Counted from the stretch's first letter, positions 48,242-58,473 are shown. The stretch is 64,000 nucleotides of DNA from Clostridium novyi NT (GCF_000014125.1 NC_008593.1:2108001-2172000); one strand, 5' to 3'. Numbers and translations are program-made. The notes: generated by a model not told the origin, from the letters alone.

Positions 48242-49249
48242 TTAGTTATAGCTTTTAACTTGAGCTATTAATTCTGGGATTATTTTGTTTAAGTCTCCAA
48301 CTAATCCAAGATCAGCAACTTTCATGATTGCAGCATCTGCATCTTTGTTAATAGCGATGATGTAATCACTGTCTTGCATTCCAGCTAAATGTTGGATTGC
48401 TCCTGAAATACCGCAAGCAATGTATAATTTAGGTCTTACAGTTTTACCAGTTTGTCCAACTTGTAATGCGTGATCTATCCAGCCGTTATCTACAGCTGCT
48501 CTTGATCCTGCTACTGTTCCACCTAATGCATCAGCAAGTTCTTGTAGTTTAGCGAAGTTTTCTTTGCTTCCAACTCCTCTACCACCTGCTACTAGAATAT
48601 CAGCTTCTCCGATATCAGCAACTTCCTTAGCTATTTTAACAACTTCTTCAACTTTTACCTTTAAGTCAGCTTCAGTTAAGTTAACTGCAACTTTTTCAAC
48701 TTTAGCTGCATCAACTCTTGATTTGTCTTCTTCTAATTTATCGAAAACACCAGGTCTTACAGTTGACATTTGTGGTCTGTTTTCTGTACACATGATTGTT
48801 GCCATTAAGTTTCCACCGAATGCTGGTCTTGTCATTAATAAGTGACCTGTTCCTTCTTCAGTGTCTAATGCAGTACAGTCTGCTGTTAAACCAGTTTTTA
48901 ATCTAGCAGCTACTCTAGGTCCTAAATCTCTTCCTATAAATGTAGCGCCTATGAATAATACTTCTGGTTTCTTTTCTTCTACTAAATCACAAATTACTTT
49001 TGTGTAAGCTCCTGTTGTATAGTGTGCTAATCTTTCATCATCAGCATATAGAACTTTGTCAGCTCCGTGTGCTAATAAATCATTTGCCATAGCATCTATT
49101 TTGCTTCCTAGTAAAACTGCTGTAAGTTCTACTCCTAATTTATCTGCAATTTGTCTACCTTTTCCAAGTAATTCTAAAGCTACTTTTTGTAACTCACCAT
49201 CTCTTTGTTCTGCGAATACCCAAACGCCTTTGAAATCTGCTATATTCAT
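48242..49249 (-). CDS. etfA: Electron-transfer flavoprotein alpha subunit
   Basis: 335 aa. Forms the Bcd-EtfAB complex, which couples crotonyl-CoA reduction by NADH to ferredoxin reduction (flavin-based bifurcation in clostridia). FAD-binding C-terminal domain: [41 protein letters not shown] and IQHLAGM. GGAGGG before the ATG. Gene order etfB-etfA is standard; 31 bp separate them. Confidence 0.96.
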   Translation of the reverse strand: MNIADFKGVWVFAEQRDGELQKVALELLGKGRQIADKLGVELTAVLLGSKIDAMANDLLAHGADKVLYADDERLAHYTTGAYTKVICDLVEEKKPEVLFIGATFIGRDLGPRVAARLKTGLTADCTALDTEEGTGHLLMTRPAFGGNLMATIMCTENRPQMSTVRPGVFDKLEEDKSRVDAAKVEKVAVNLTEADLKVKVEEVVKIAKEVADIGEADILVAGGRGVGSKENFAKLQELADALGGTVAGSRAAVDNGWIDHALQVGQTGKTVRPKLYIACGISGAIQHLAGMQDSDYIIAINKDADAAIMKVADLGLVGDLNKIIPELIAQVKSYN

Positions 49250-49280
49250 TACTTATCCCTCCACTTCTACTCTATATATA

Positions 49281-50060
49281 CTAAATGTAGTGTTTTTCTT
49301 TTAATTTTGAAGCTGCGTAAGCTGCTGCTTCTTTAACTGGCATATTAACTACTTCACCTTGTCCTTTAGCTTCTTTAGTCATAGATCTTTTAACCTTAGT
49401 TGGAGATCCTTTTAATCCTAATAAAGCTTTATCAACATCTATATCATCAGCTGACCATACTTTAACTTCTTTATCGAATACTCCAAATATATTCTTCATG
49501 CTCATATATCTTGGTTCATTTAATTCTTTGATTGCTGTTAAAAGACATGGAGTTTGAACTTTTAATATTTCATATCCATTTTCTAAAGCTCTTCTTACTT
49601 TTAATGTATCTCCTTCAACATCTACTTTTTCTACATAAGTGATTTGAGGGATTCCTAAATGTTCAGCTATTTCTGGTCCAACTTGTGCAGTATCTCCATC
49701 GATAGCTTGTCTTCCTGCTAATATTAAATCATATTCTAATTTCTTTAATGCTCCTGCAAGGGCATATGAAGTTGCAAGTGTATCTGCTCCAGCGAATGCT
49801 CTGTCAGATATTAATATTGCATCATCAGCTCCCATAGCCATAGCTTCTCTTAAAGCAGCTTCTGCTTGTGGAGGTCCCATGCTTATTACTGTAACAGTTG
49901 CTCCATTTTCATCTTTTAATCTTAATGCTTCTTCTAAAGCATTTTTGTCTTCTGGGTTTATTATTGATGGAACTCCTTCTCTTACAAGTGTTCCTGTAAC
50001 TGGATCTATTTTAACTTGATTTGTATCTGGAACTTGCTTTAAGCAAACAACTATTTTCAT
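49281..50060 (-). CDS. etfB: Electron-transfer flavoprotein beta subunit
   Basis: 259 aa. Holds the bifurcating flavin with EtfA. Begins MKIVVCLKQVPDTNQVKIDP and contains the ETF-beta signature ILAGRQAIDGDTAQVGPEIA. The frame opens eight codons earlier, but AAGGAGG 9 nt before ATG 50060 decides the start. It begins 27 bp after bcd. Confidence 0.96.
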   Translation of the reverse strand: MKIVVCLKQVPDTNQVKIDPVTGTLVREGVPSIINPEDKNALEEALRLKDENGATVTVISMGPPQAEAALREAMAMGADDAILISDRAFAGADTLATSYALAGALKKLEYDLILAGRQAIDGDTAQVGPEIAEHLGIPQITYVEKVDVEGDTLKVRRALENGYEILKVQTPCLLTAIKELNEPRYMSMKNIFGVFDKEVKVWSADDIDVDKALLGLKGSPTKVKRSMTKEAKGQGEVVNMPVKEAAAYAASKLKEKHYI

Positions 50061-50087
50061 TGTTCTCTTCCTCCTTAAATTCATGTA

Positions 50088-51227
50088 TTATCTGAATAAT
50101 GCTCCTGAAATAACCATCTTTTGAACTTGAGATGTTCCTTCGTAGATTTCAGTGATCTTAGCATCTCTAAACATTCTTTCTACTGGATAGTCCTTAGTGT
50201 ATCCATATCCACCAAACATTTGAACAGCCTTAGTTGCAACTTCCATTGCAGTATCTGCTGCAAATAATTTAGCTGTAGCTGCTTCAACAGTATAAGGTTT
50301 TCCTGTCATTTTGTTATAAGCTGCTTTGTATACTAAATATCTAGCTGCTTCTATCTTAGCTTTGCATTCTGCAGCCATCCATCCCATACCTTGGAATTTG
50401 TATAATTGTTTTCCGAATTGTTTTCTTTCTTTCATGTATTCAATAGCTTCTTCTAAAGCTCCTTCAGCAATACCTAATGCTTGAGCAGATACCCCTATTC
50501 TTCCTCCATCAAGAGTCTTCATAGCTATTGCGAATCCTTTTCCTTCTTTTCCTATTAAGTTTTCAGCTGGAACTTCACAATCTTCAAAAATAAGTTCTGT
50601 AGTTGATGATGCTCTAATTCCTAGCTTGTCTTCTACTTTACCTATTGAGAATCCTTTGAATCCTTTTTCAACTATAAATGCTGAGATTCCTTTTGTTCCT
50701 TTTGATTTATCAGTCATAGCAAATGCTATAAATACATCAGCAACTCCACCATTTGTTATGAATATTTTTTGTCCATTTAAGATATATTTATCTCCTTGTT
50801 TAACTGCTACAGTTTGTTGTCCTGATGCATCAGTACCGGCATTTGGTTCAGTTAATCCGAATGCTCCTAGTTTTTTTCCTGAACATAAATCTGGAAGGTA
50901 TTTCTTTTTTTGTTCTTCTGTACCGAAGGCATCGATTACAGAAGCGCAAAGTGATACATGAGCAGAAAGTATTATACTTGTTGTTCCGCACTTTTTAGCT
51001 AATTCTTCTACTGCTAATATATAAGATAAGTAGTCTCCACCAACTCCACCATATTCTTTAGCGAATGGAATTCCAAACATTCCGTACTTAGCCATTTTTT
51101 TAACGTTTTCCATTGGAAACGCCTCAGTTTCATCAATTTCAGCTGCCATTGGTTTAACTTCATTTTCAGCAAACTCTCTAACCATTTGTCTTACTAATTC
51201 TTGTTCTCTAGTAAATTCTAACTTCAT
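50088..51227 (-). CDS. bcd: Butyryl-CoA dehydrogenase
   Basis: 379 aa. Acyl-CoA dehydrogenase that reduces crotonyl-CoA to butyryl-CoA with EtfAB. Signatures: GAFGLTEPNAGTDASGQQT, ADVFIAFAMTD, KERKQFGKQLYKFQG and the catalytic Glu in AEITEIYEGTSQVQ (YEGTSQ). AGGAGG before the ATG. Second gene in the operon after crt. Confidence 0.97.
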   Translation of the reverse strand: MKLEFTREQELVRQMVREFAENEVKPMAAEIDETEAFPMENVKKMAKYGMFGIPFAKEYGGVGGDYLSYILAVEELAKKCGTTSIILSAHVSLCASVIDAFGTEEQKKKYLPDLCSGKKLGAFGLTEPNAGTDASGQQTVAVKQGDKYILNGQKIFITNGGVADVFIAFAMTDKSKGTKGISAFIVEKGFKGFSIGKVEDKLGIRASSTTELIFEDCEVPAENLIGKEGKGFAIAMKTLDGGRIGVSAQALGIAEGALEEAIEYMKERKQFGKQLYKFQGMGWMAAECKAKIEAARYLVYKAAYNKMTGKPYTVEAATAKLFAADTAMEVATKAVQMFGGYGYTKDYPVERMFRDAKITEIYEGTSQVQKMVISGALFR

Positions 51228-51256
51228 TTTCTTAACCTCCTATCTGTTTTTAAAGC

Positions 51257-52042
51257 CTATCTGTTTTTAAATCCGTCTAACTTTTTCTTTTCTACGAACG
51301 CTGTCATTGCATCTTTTTGGTCTTCTGTTGAGAAGCACTCCCCAAAGATTTCAGCTTCTATATTAATTGCTGTATCTATATCTACTTGGATTCCTCTGTT
51401 TATAGCTTGTTTACAAAGTCTTACAGCAATAGGAGCTCTTCCCGCAATTTGATTTGCTAATTTTTTAGCTTCTTCCATTAAGTTTTCTGGTGCAACTACC
51501 TTATTTACAAGTCCTATTCTTAAAGCTTCTTCAGCATTTATGTTTTTAGCTGAATAAATTAATTCTTTGGCCATTCCCATACCTACAAGTCTTGCAAGTC
51601 TTTGAGTTCCACCAAATCCAGGAGTAATTCCAAGTGAAACTTCTGGTTGTCCAAATTTAGCTTTTTCAGAAGCTATTCTTATGTCACAAGACATTGAAAG
51701 TTCACAACCTCCACCTAAAGCGAAACCGTTAACAGCTGCTATAACTGGTTTTCCTAATGTTTCAACTTTTCTGAATATTCTGTTTCCTAAAAGTCCAAAT
51801 TTTCTTGCTTCTAGTACACTTTTGTCTTTCATTTCAGAAATATCAGCACCAGCCACAAATGCTTTTTCACCAGCACCTGTTACTATAACTGCATAGACAT
51901 TGTCATCATTCTCGATTTCATCAAGAACTAAATCTAATTCATTCAATGTCTCTGTGTTTAAAGCATTTAAAGCCTTAGGTCTGTTGATAGTTACGATAGC
52001 TAGGCTACCTTCTTTTTGTAACAAAACATTTTTGAATTCCAT
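51257..52042 (-). CDS. crt: Crotonase (3-hydroxybutyryl-CoA dehydratase)
   Basis: 261 aa. Dehydrates 3-hydroxybutyryl-CoA to crotonyl-CoA. Oxyanion-hole and catalytic segments are clear: EKAFVAGADISEM, FALGGGCELSMSCDIRIAS, LGITPGFGGTQRL. GGGGAGG before ATG 52042 decides the start; the frame opens ten codons earlier. First gene of crt-bcd-etfB-etfA-hbd. A Rex-like operator lies 52 bp upstream of its start. No thiolase gene is in the operon or the window. Confidence 0.96.
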   Translation of the reverse strand: MEFKNVLLQKEGSLAIVTINRPKALNALNTETLNELDLVLDEIENDDNVYAVIVTGAGEKAFVAGADISEMKDKSVLEARKFGLLGNRIFRKVETLGKPVIAAVNGFALGGGCELSMSCDIRIASEKAKFGQPEVSLGITPGFGGTQRLARLVGMGMAKELIYSAKNINAEEALRIGLVNKVVAPENLMEEAKKLANQIAGRAPIAVRLCKQAINRGIQVDIDTAINIEAEIFGECFSTEDQKDAMTAFVEKKKLDGFKNR

Positions 52043-52093
52043 AATAATCCTCCCCATCATTTTATATTGCACCCATAAATTTTAACTAGCATA

Positions 52094-52111
52094 TTGTTAA
52101 TATAGTAACAA
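52094..52111 (-). promoter_or_regulatory. Rex operator of the butyryl-CoA operon
   Basis: TTGTTAATATAGTAACAA: perfect TTGTTA-N6-TAACAA palindrome, one change from the Rex consensus. It covers a TATATT -10-like hexamer (52099-52104, minus). The rex gene is the next gene upstream. Confidence 0.85.
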
Positions 52112-52244
52112 TTAAACTTAAAAAAATTTAGGTATGATTACCCCAAGACAAAACTTACAATTATAATTATATAACTTATATCTACATTTTTCAATAATAT
52201 AAATATAAGATTTTTCAAAATGTCATTAAATTTTCCTTTTTTGT

Positions 52245-52877
52245 TTAGTTAAAACCATTCAAAAGGTAAGTAAGTGTAAGTAAACTTTCGCTTAAATGAA
52301 CATTTTCTATAACTACATTGTCTGCACCATTTAAATCAATCGGTGCGAAATTCCATATCCCTTTAACCCCATTTTTTATAAGTGTATTGCATACGTCTTG
52401 AGCATTGCTCTTAGTTACACAAATAACACCTATATGAATCTTCTCTTCTTGCAGGAAGCTTTCTAATTGATCAATATCCCTGATTTCTACATCCCTTATT
52501 TTTAATCCTAGTAATTTAGGATTAACATCAAAAATTCCTTTTAAATTAAACCCCATTTTATCAAAATTCGTATAGTTTGCAATTGCCTGACCTATATTTC
52601 CAGCACCTATAATAGCTATGTTATAATTCTCATCTAATCCTAGTATAGACCTTATCTCGTTATATAGATCCTTTACATTGTAACCGTATCCTTGTTGTCC
52701 AAAATCTCCAAAGTTATTAAGGTCTTGTCGTATTTGTGATGCTGTAAACCCTATTTTTTCACTTAATTCCTTAGATGATATCCTATCTACGTCATTATCC
52801 ATAAGCTCCGCTAAATATCTATAGTACTTAGGCAATCTCCTGATAACGGCCATCGAAATATTTCTTTTTTTCTCCAC
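52245..52877 (-). CDS. rex: Redox-sensing repressor Rex
   Basis: 210 aa. Winged-helix DNA-binding domain (about 1-80, with SSKELSEKIGFTASQIRQDL and FGDFGQQGYGYNV) and NAD(H)-binding Rossmann domain (NIAIIGAGNIGQAIANY). Binds fermentation promoters when NADH is low and leaves them when NADH accumulates. GTG start with GAGGAG upstream. It lies directly upstream of crt on the same strand, 134 bp before the crt operator, as in other clostridia. Confidence 0.97.
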   Translation of the reverse strand: MEKKRNISMAVIRRLPKYYRYLAELMDNDVDRISSKELSEKIGFTASQIRQDLNNFGDFGQQGYGYNVKDLYNEIRSILGLDENYNIAIIGAGNIGQAIANYTNFDKMGFNLKGIFDVNPKLLGLKIRDVEIRDIDQLESFLQEEKIHIGVICVTKSNAQDVCNTLIKNGVKGIWNFAPIDLNGADNVVIENVHLSESLLTLTYLLNGFN

Positions 52878-53171
52878 TTAGTTACACTCCTCATTTTAAT
52901 TTCAGTAAAAGAAATAGTATATTGCTTAATACTTATAATATTTCCAACACTAATTGCTATTAATTATTTTACTATAGTTATTTTATTTATACAATAATAG
53001 TATTCCCTTAAAATTCTATTTTTTATCCTATTTTTTAAACTAATTATAACTATTTAATCATAATTTTATAGTTTATGTTAATATAATGCATAATTGCAGA
53101 TTATACTATTGTTGCTATTTTTCGAAATTTTCGTAAAATATGGGCTATTATCAACCATTTTAACTAAAACT

Positions 53172-53189
53172 ATGTTAAATACTTAACTA
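53172..53189. promoter_or_regulatory. Weak Rex-like palindrome between rex and the ABC-F gene
   Basis: ATGTTAAATACTTAACTA fits TTGTTAAnnnnTTAACAA at 12 of 14 fixed positions. It is 295 bp from the rex start and 82 bp before the ABC-F start, so it could serve either. The rest of 52878-53270 shows only AT-rich sequence with a TTGACT at 53215-53220 as a possible -35. Confidence 0.4.
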
Positions 53190-53270
53190 TAATGATAAAT
53201 TTTTAGCAAAAAATTTGACTACAAAAATTTACACTTACATAGTAAAATATACTCAGGAAGGTGAACATTT

Positions 53271-55184
53271 ATGATCGTTTTAAGTTGTAAAAATTTAAAA
53301 AAAAGTTATGGAATAGATGAAATACTAAAAAATATAACATTTAATATAGACGAAGGAGAACGCGTAGGCCTTGTTGGTGCTAATGGTGCAGGTAAATCTA
53401 CATTATTTAAGATATTAACTAAAACCCTAGATTATGATAGTGGTGATTTATTTTTAGATAAAAATAAAAAAGTAGGTTATCTTTCTCAGCATCTATCTTT
53501 AGATAGTGAAAATTCTATATATGATGAAGCTCTTTTAGTTTTTCAAGATTTAATTGATATGGAAAATAAGCTTGCTTTATTAGAACAAGAAATGAATAAA
53601 CCTTATGATCCTTCAAATGCAGATTATCATAATAAAGTTATAAAAGACTACACAAACTTATCAGAACTTTATAATAATCGCGGTGGATATCTTTATAAAG
53701 CAGAAATAGGTAAAGTATTAAAGGGACTTGGCTTCACTGAAGAACACTATGATAAATCTATAAACATTTTAAGTGGCGGTCAAAAGACTAGAGTTGCCCT
53801 GTGTAAGCTTCTTTTATCTAACCCTGATATACTTCTACTAGACGAACCTACAAACCATCTTGATTTAGATGCAATTGAATGGCTTGAAGAATATCTTAAA
53901 GGTTACAAAGGAACTATAATTATAATTTCCCACGATAGATTTTTCTTAGACTGTATAACAACTAAAACCTTTGAACTTATAAATGGAAAGTTAGATGTTT
54001 ATAACGGAAACTATACCGCATTTATTGATTTAAAGAAAAAAGCATATGAAGAAAAGCTAAAGGCATACAATCTTCAACAAGCAGAAATCAAACGCCAAGA
54101 AGAAATCATTGAAAGATATCGCTCTTTTAATAGAGAAAAAAGTATTAGAGCCGCTGAAAGTAGACAAAAGGCATTAGATAAGGTTGAGCGACTTGACTCT
54201 CCTACTAATGATAAGAAAATGCACAAATTTAAATTTGAAGCTAAGATAAAGAGCGGTAATGACGTATTGTACGCCGAAAATTTATCTAAACGCTATGAAG
54301 ATAAGTTACTATTTGAAAACTTAAATTTAGATATAAAACGTGGAGAACACGTTGCTTTAATTGGAGAAAATGGACGTGGAAAGACTACTCTATTTAAAAT
54401 CCTTATGGATAAAATCAAGCAAGATGAAGGAACTTTTTCTCTAGGGAAAAATGTATTTATAGGTTACTATGATCAAGAACAATCTAATTTAGACCCAAAT
54501 AAAACTATTATAGATGAAGTTTGGGATGATTTTCCTAAGATGACCACAACTGAAATTAGAAATGTTCTAGCTGCATTTTTATTTACTGGTGATGATGTAT
54601 TTAAAAAAGTCGAAAAATTAAGTGGTGGAGAAAAGTGTCGAATAAATCTACTTAAAATAATACTTTCAAAATCTAACTTCTTATTATTGGACGAACCTAC
54701 TAACCACCTTGATATTATGTCACGTGAAGCCCTAGAAGATGCAATAATGGATTATGATGGTACTGTCCTTGTTATATCCCATGATAGATACTTCTTAAAT
54801 AAAGTAGTAGAAAAAATTCATGAACTAAACATAGATGGTATTAAAACTTACCTTGGTAACTATAGCTATTATGTTGAAAAGAAAAAAAATCCTTTTAGAT
54901 TTCAACAATTAGAAGAAGCTCAAGGAAAAACTAAAACACAAATTCAAACTGAAAAGAAAAAGAAACGTGAAGAAGCTAAAATTGAAAAACAGAAAAAACT
55001 AAAAGTTAAAAATCTAGAACAAAGTATTGCAGACTTAGAAAAAAACATAGAAGATTTACAGCAAAAACTATGTCTTGAAGAAATCTATTCCGATCCTGTT
55101 AAAAGTGAAGAAGTTAATAAAGAACTTTTAGATAAAGAAACTGAACTTGAACAATTATATGAGCAATGGGAAGAAATGCTCTAA
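53271..55184 (+). CDS. ABC-F family ATPase (Uup/YfmR-like)
   Basis: 637 aa. Soluble protein with two ABC domains and no membrane part; ABC-F proteins act on the ribosome (translation factor or antibiotic protection). Walker A GANGAGKST and GENGRGKTT; signatures LSGGQKTRVAL and LSGGEKCRINL; Walker B LLLDEPTNHLDL and LLLDEPTNHLDI. A linker of about 80 residues joins the domains (the P-site tRNA interaction motif), and the last 90 residues form a coiled coil as in Uup. GGAAGG before the ATG. Whether it protects against a drug is not shown by sequence; a housekeeping role is more likely. Confidence 0.92.
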   Translation: MIVLSCKNLKKSYGIDEILKNITFNIDEGERVGLVGANGAGKSTLFKILTKTLDYDSGDLFLDKNKKVGYLSQHLSLDSENSIYDEALLVFQDLIDMENKLALLEQEMNKPYDPSNADYHNKVIKDYTNLSELYNNRGGYLYKAEIGKVLKGLGFTEEHYDKSINILSGGQKTRVALCKLLLSNPDILLLDEPTNHLDLDAIEWLEEYLKGYKGTIIIISHDRFFLDCITTKTFELINGKLDVYNGNYTAFIDLKKKAYEEKLKAYNLQQAEIKRQEEIIERYRSFNREKSIRAAESRQKALDKVERLDSPTNDKKMHKFKFEAKIKSGNDVLYAENLSKRYEDKLLFENLNLDIKRGEHVALIGENGRGKTTLFKILMDKIKQDEGTFSLGKNVFIGYYDQEQSNLDPNKTIIDEVWDDFPKMTTTEIRNVLAAFLFTGDDVFKKVEKLSGGEKCRINLLKIILSKSNFLLLDEPTNHLDIMSREALEDAIMDYDGTVLVISHDRYFLNKVVEKIHELNIDGIKTYLGNYSYYVEKKKNPFRFQQLEEAQGKTKTQIQTEKKKKREEAKIEKQKKLKVKNLEQSIADLEKNIEDLQQKLCLEEIYSDPVKSEEVNKELLDKETELEQLYEQWEEML

Positions 55185-55188
55185 ACTT

Positions 55189-55222
55189 AAAAACCCCTAT
55201 AACATCATGTTATAGGGGTTTT
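55189..55222 (+). terminator. Terminator after the ABC-F gene
   Basis: AAAACCCCTATAACAT, then CATGTTATAGGGGTTTT nearly abutting: a 14-16-bp stem ending in TTTT. It is symmetric and can also end the convergent gene at 55246. Confidence 0.88.
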
Positions 55223-55245
55223 CTACTAAAATTAATATACTGTTT

Positions 55246-56616
55246 CTATTTTTTCTTAATATCAATTTTATCTAAAAATAAAATTCCAGTGGGATGATAC
55301 TTAAAGTTTACTATGGAGTTATCATAAGCTGCCATAAACTTTGAATTACATATAGGAAATATTATATTTTTGTTTAAGTTATCTCTTTCTATTTTAAAAA
55401 TATCCTCTCCAACTTCTCCACAAAACATAATATCCCAATTACCGCTTTTAATTTTATCATCATATTTATCTAAACTTGTCACTTCTATAGTGGACTTAAT
55501 TCCTATGTTTAATAAATCCTTCTGAATATACTCAGCTAATTTTTCTCCTACATTATTGTAAGATGTAGGATTTGAATAAATTATAATTTTTATAATATTA
55601 TTTTGTTCTCTCACCTTTTCTAATTCATCTATATTTCCATGTGTATTATAATTAATGCCATCTTCTATTTTAGCAGCATATCCTTGATATAATTTCTTTA
55701 TAATTTCATCCCTATTAATACTCTCACATATAGCTTTTCTCACTTTGGCATCATTAAATGGACTTTTCAGATGATTAAATTTCATATAATTTATATTTTC
55801 ACCCTTTTGCTCTAATATCTTACCTCCATTTTTCTGTATATCAATAACACTTCGACAATCTAAGTTATCCACAATATTTACATTATTACCTATAAACTTA
55901 TCCACCTTTTGTGAACTTTTGTTTATAAACTTTATAATTATTTTATCAACTTTGCATTTTTCTCCCCAATACTTATTATTTCTTCTGATAACCATTGATT
56001 CTCCCTTGTTCCACTTTACAAATTCAAAGGGTCCTGTACCAGCTGGGTGATTGAAATGCTTGTCTTTACACTTTTTTATTGAATTAGGACTTACCATGGT
56101 TGCTGCACATGGATTTGCTAAATCCCTTAAAAACTCTGGGTTTTCCTTGGCTAAAATAAATTTAACAGTATAATCATCAATGATTTTAAATTCAACTACA
56201 TCCTTAAATACTTTATTAAAACAAGCATTTTGATCACCTTTTTGTAGTTGTCTTTGTATATTTTTTCTAACTACATAACAATTAAACTCTGACCCGTCAT
56301 GAAATTCTACCCCTTTTCTTAGATGAAAAGTGTACTCTCTTTTGCTTTCATCAATATCCCAACTAGTAGCAAGACCTGGCTTTATATCCTTAGAATTATC
56401 TTTATATCTTACAAGTCCTTCATATAAATTTGCTATGATTTTAATTGATTCACTATCATTTGCATAAGCTGGATCTAAAGTTAAAGGCTCAAAACTTTCC
56501 GCTATTACAACCATCTTTTTAGATTCCTTAAGAAAATCAAAATTATCTTTATATAAAAATAAGGTTAATATCAATGACATAATAATGATAAGAATTACAA
56601 TAAACCTTTTTTTCAC
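55246..56616 (-). CDS. Orphan family 5 (peptide/nickel-type) substrate-binding protein
   Basis: 456 aa. SBP_bac_5 fold: EPLTLDPAYANDSESIKIIANLYEGLVRY, TSWDIDESKREYTFHLRKGVEFHDGSEF and GTGPFEFVKWNKGESM. The N-terminus is a hydrophobic helix (residues 5-22) without a lipobox Cys, so it should be membrane-anchored by that helix rather than lipidated. GTG start. No permease or ATPase gene is adjacent, so the substrate and the transport partner are unknown. Slightly short for the family (usually 500-550 aa). Confidence 0.85.
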   Translation of the reverse strand: MKKRFIVILIIIMSLILTLFLYKDNFDFLKESKKMVVIAESFEPLTLDPAYANDSESIKIIANLYEGLVRYKDNSKDIKPGLATSWDIDESKREYTFHLRKGVEFHDGSEFNCYVVRKNIQRQLQKGDQNACFNKVFKDVVEFKIIDDYTVKFILAKENPEFLRDLANPCAATMVSPNSIKKCKDKHFNHPAGTGPFEFVKWNKGESMVIRRNNKYWGEKCKVDKIIIKFINKSSQKVDKFIGNNVNIVDNLDCRSVIDIQKNGGKILEQKGENINYMKFNHLKSPFNDAKVRKAICESINRDEIIKKLYQGYAAKIEDGINYNTHGNIDELEKVREQNNIIKIIIYSNPTSYNNVGEKLAEYIQKDLLNIGIKSTIEVTSLDKYDDKIKSGNWDIMFCGEVGEDIFKIERDNLNKNIIFPICNSKFMAAYDNSIVNFKYHPTGILFLDKIDIKKK

Positions 56617-56701
56617 AGTTTATCAATCTCCTTTTTATACTAAAACTCATTATTATGTTTATGATATTAACCTTACAAAATAAAACCTTTAAATAATTTA
56701 A

Positions 56702-57727
56702 TTATCTTTCTCCAAGTTTTAAATTTGGTATAGCATTTAATTCAAGCGGTGCTACTCTTCCCTTTAAATATTCAAAATACGCAGCGCTTCCTATCATAGC
56801 AGCATTATCAGTACATAAAATCGGTGCTGGGAATAGTACATCTATTTTATTTTTCTTTCCTGCATTTATCATAGCTTCTCTAAGATGTGTGTTTGAGGCA
56901 ACACCTCCAGCTATAGCAATTTTATCTACATTTCTTAACTTACAAGCTTTAATTACATTATCAACTAAAACATCTACAACTGACTTTTGGAAAGACGCAG
57001 CAACATCTGCTCTATTTATTTCTTCATTTTTCATATTCATTTTGTTTATATAATTTAGAACTGCTGATTTTACACCACTAAATGAAAAATCTAAGCAATC
57101 TTTATCGTGGAAATTAGCTTTTGGAAATACTATTGCATTTTCATTTCCCTCATTTGATATCTTATCTATTTTAGGACCACCTGGATATCCAAGTCCAATT
57201 GCTCTTGCAACTTTATCAAAAGCTTCTCCAGCAGCATCATCTCTAGTTTCTCCTAGAATATCAAATTCTCCGTAATCTTTCATGTGAACTATAAAAGTAT
57301 GTCCACCAGATACTACAAGGCACACAAATGGAGGTTTTAAATCTTTATATTGAATAAAGTTTGCACTTATATGTCCTTCAATATGATTTACCCCAATTAA
57401 TGGTTTTTTAAGTGCATAAGCAAGACTTTTTGCATATTGTACTCCTACAAGTAATGCTCCAACAAGCCCTGGACCATATGTAACTCCAATAGCATCTATA
57501 TCATCAAAAGTAACATTAGCTTCTTCTAAAGCTTCTTTAACCACAATTCCAATGGCTTCTATGTGTTTTCTTGATGCAACTTCAGGTACTACCCCACCAA
57601 ATTTAGTATGTATATCTATTTGTGATGCTATAACATTTGATAAAACATCTCTTCCATTAACAACTACCGCTGCTGCTGTCTCATCACAACTGCTCTCTAT
57701 TGCAAGAATTTTTATATCTTTACTCAT
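56702..57727 (-). CDS. tsaD: tRNA N6-adenosine threonylcarbamoyltransferase
   Basis: 341 aa. Transfers the threonylcarbamoyl group to A37 of ANN-decoding tRNAs with TsaB, TsaE and TsaC. Begins [16 protein letters not shown], metal-binding His pair in [41 protein letters not shown] and [12 protein letters not shown]. Conserved bacterial essential gene, here monocistronic and divergent from the RusA-like gene. Confidence 0.97.
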   Translation of the reverse strand: MSKDIKILAIESSCDETAAAVVVNGRDVLSNVIASQIDIHTKFGGVVPEVASRKHIEAIGIVVKEALEEANVTFDDIDAIGVTYGPGLVGALLVGVQYAKSLAYALKKPLIGVNHIEGHISANFIQYKDLKPPFVCLVVSGGHTFIVHMKDYGEFDILGETRDDAAGEAFDKVARAIGLGYPGGPKIDKISNEGNENAIVFPKANFHDKDCLDFSFSGVKSAVLNYINKMNMKNEEINRADVAASFQKSVVDVLVDNVIKACKLRNVDKIAIAGGVASNTHLREAMINAGKKNKIDVLFPAPILCTDNAAMIGSAAYFEYLKGRVAPLELNAIPNLKLGER

Positions 57728-57818
57728 GTTCTTCCCTCTTTCTTATTATTTATTCTTTCGAACATACGTGCTATAATAACTATGTAATATTGATTTTATT
57801 AGTTAAGGAGTTAAAATT

Positions 57819-58472
57819 ATGTGTAAATCTTATGCCAAAATTATAGTTCATGGATCACCAATTACAAAATCAAATTTTAAATTATCTAATGTAAAGGGTA
57901 GAGCAATTCTTCCATTTAATTCTGGCAAATATCACGATAGATATGGTGTATATGAAGAATTAATATCTTATGAAGCTAAAATTCAAAATCCCAATGTATT
58001 TCTTACAGAATCTCTTATTGCTATTTTAAAAGTTTATTATAAAAGTAAAAAAAGACATCCTGATACAACAAATATACCTAAAAGTATATTTGACGGTGTA
58101 GAAAAAAGTGGCATTATCATTAACGATGCTCAAATAAGACAACTTATTATTGAAGAACACTATGATAATGAAAATCCTAGATTTGAGTTAGAATTATTTG
58201 GAGAAAGTACATATAACGTTCATTATGAAGTATCTAAAAATGAAACTATAAATGAACCTATAAACTATAATCCACCACCAAATAAAAAATCTTCTAACAA
58301 AAAATCATTAGCCTCTAAAGAAGATAAAATCATACCTAGTAACTTATCCTCAAATTCTTCAATTATGTTATGTGATATTTGTGGAAAACCATTAAAAAAT
58401 AAAGAAGATTCAATATCAGCAAATAAAGGCAAAACTCTGATATGCAAATCTTGCTTTGGTAAACTATTTTAG
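57819..58472 (+). CDS. RusA-like nuclease with C-terminal zinc ribbon
   Basis: 217 aa. Residues about 1-130 resemble RusA Holliday-junction resolvases: HPDTTNIPKSIFDGVEKSGI and NDAQIRQLIIEEHYDNENPR. RusA needs three Asp; here the first is present in PDTTN, the second (normally PDxDN) is Thr, and the third is in INDAQI. A Ser/Lys/Asn-rich linker (140-180) leads to a CDICGKPL-x-ICKSCFG zinc ribbon. AAGGAG before the ATG. Possible roles are junction cleavage or DNA/RNA binding without cutting. It is not in a prophage context. Confidence 0.72.
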   Translation: MCKSYAKIIVHGSPITKSNFKLSNVKGRAILPFNSGKYHDRYGVYEELISYEAKIQNPNVFLTESLIAILKVYYKSKKRHPDTTNIPKSIFDGVEKSGIIINDAQIRQLIIEEHYDNENPRFELELFGESTYNVHYEVSKNETINEPINYNPPPNKKSSNKKSLASKEDKIIPSNLSSNSSIMLCDICGKPLKNKEDSISANKGKTLICKSCFGKLF

Positions 58473-58473
58473 A

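Noticed and set aside
53172..53189. A strong Rex operator for the ABC-F gene
   Set aside because: Two of 14 fixed positions differ and the promoter is unclear, so I kept it only as a weak candidate.
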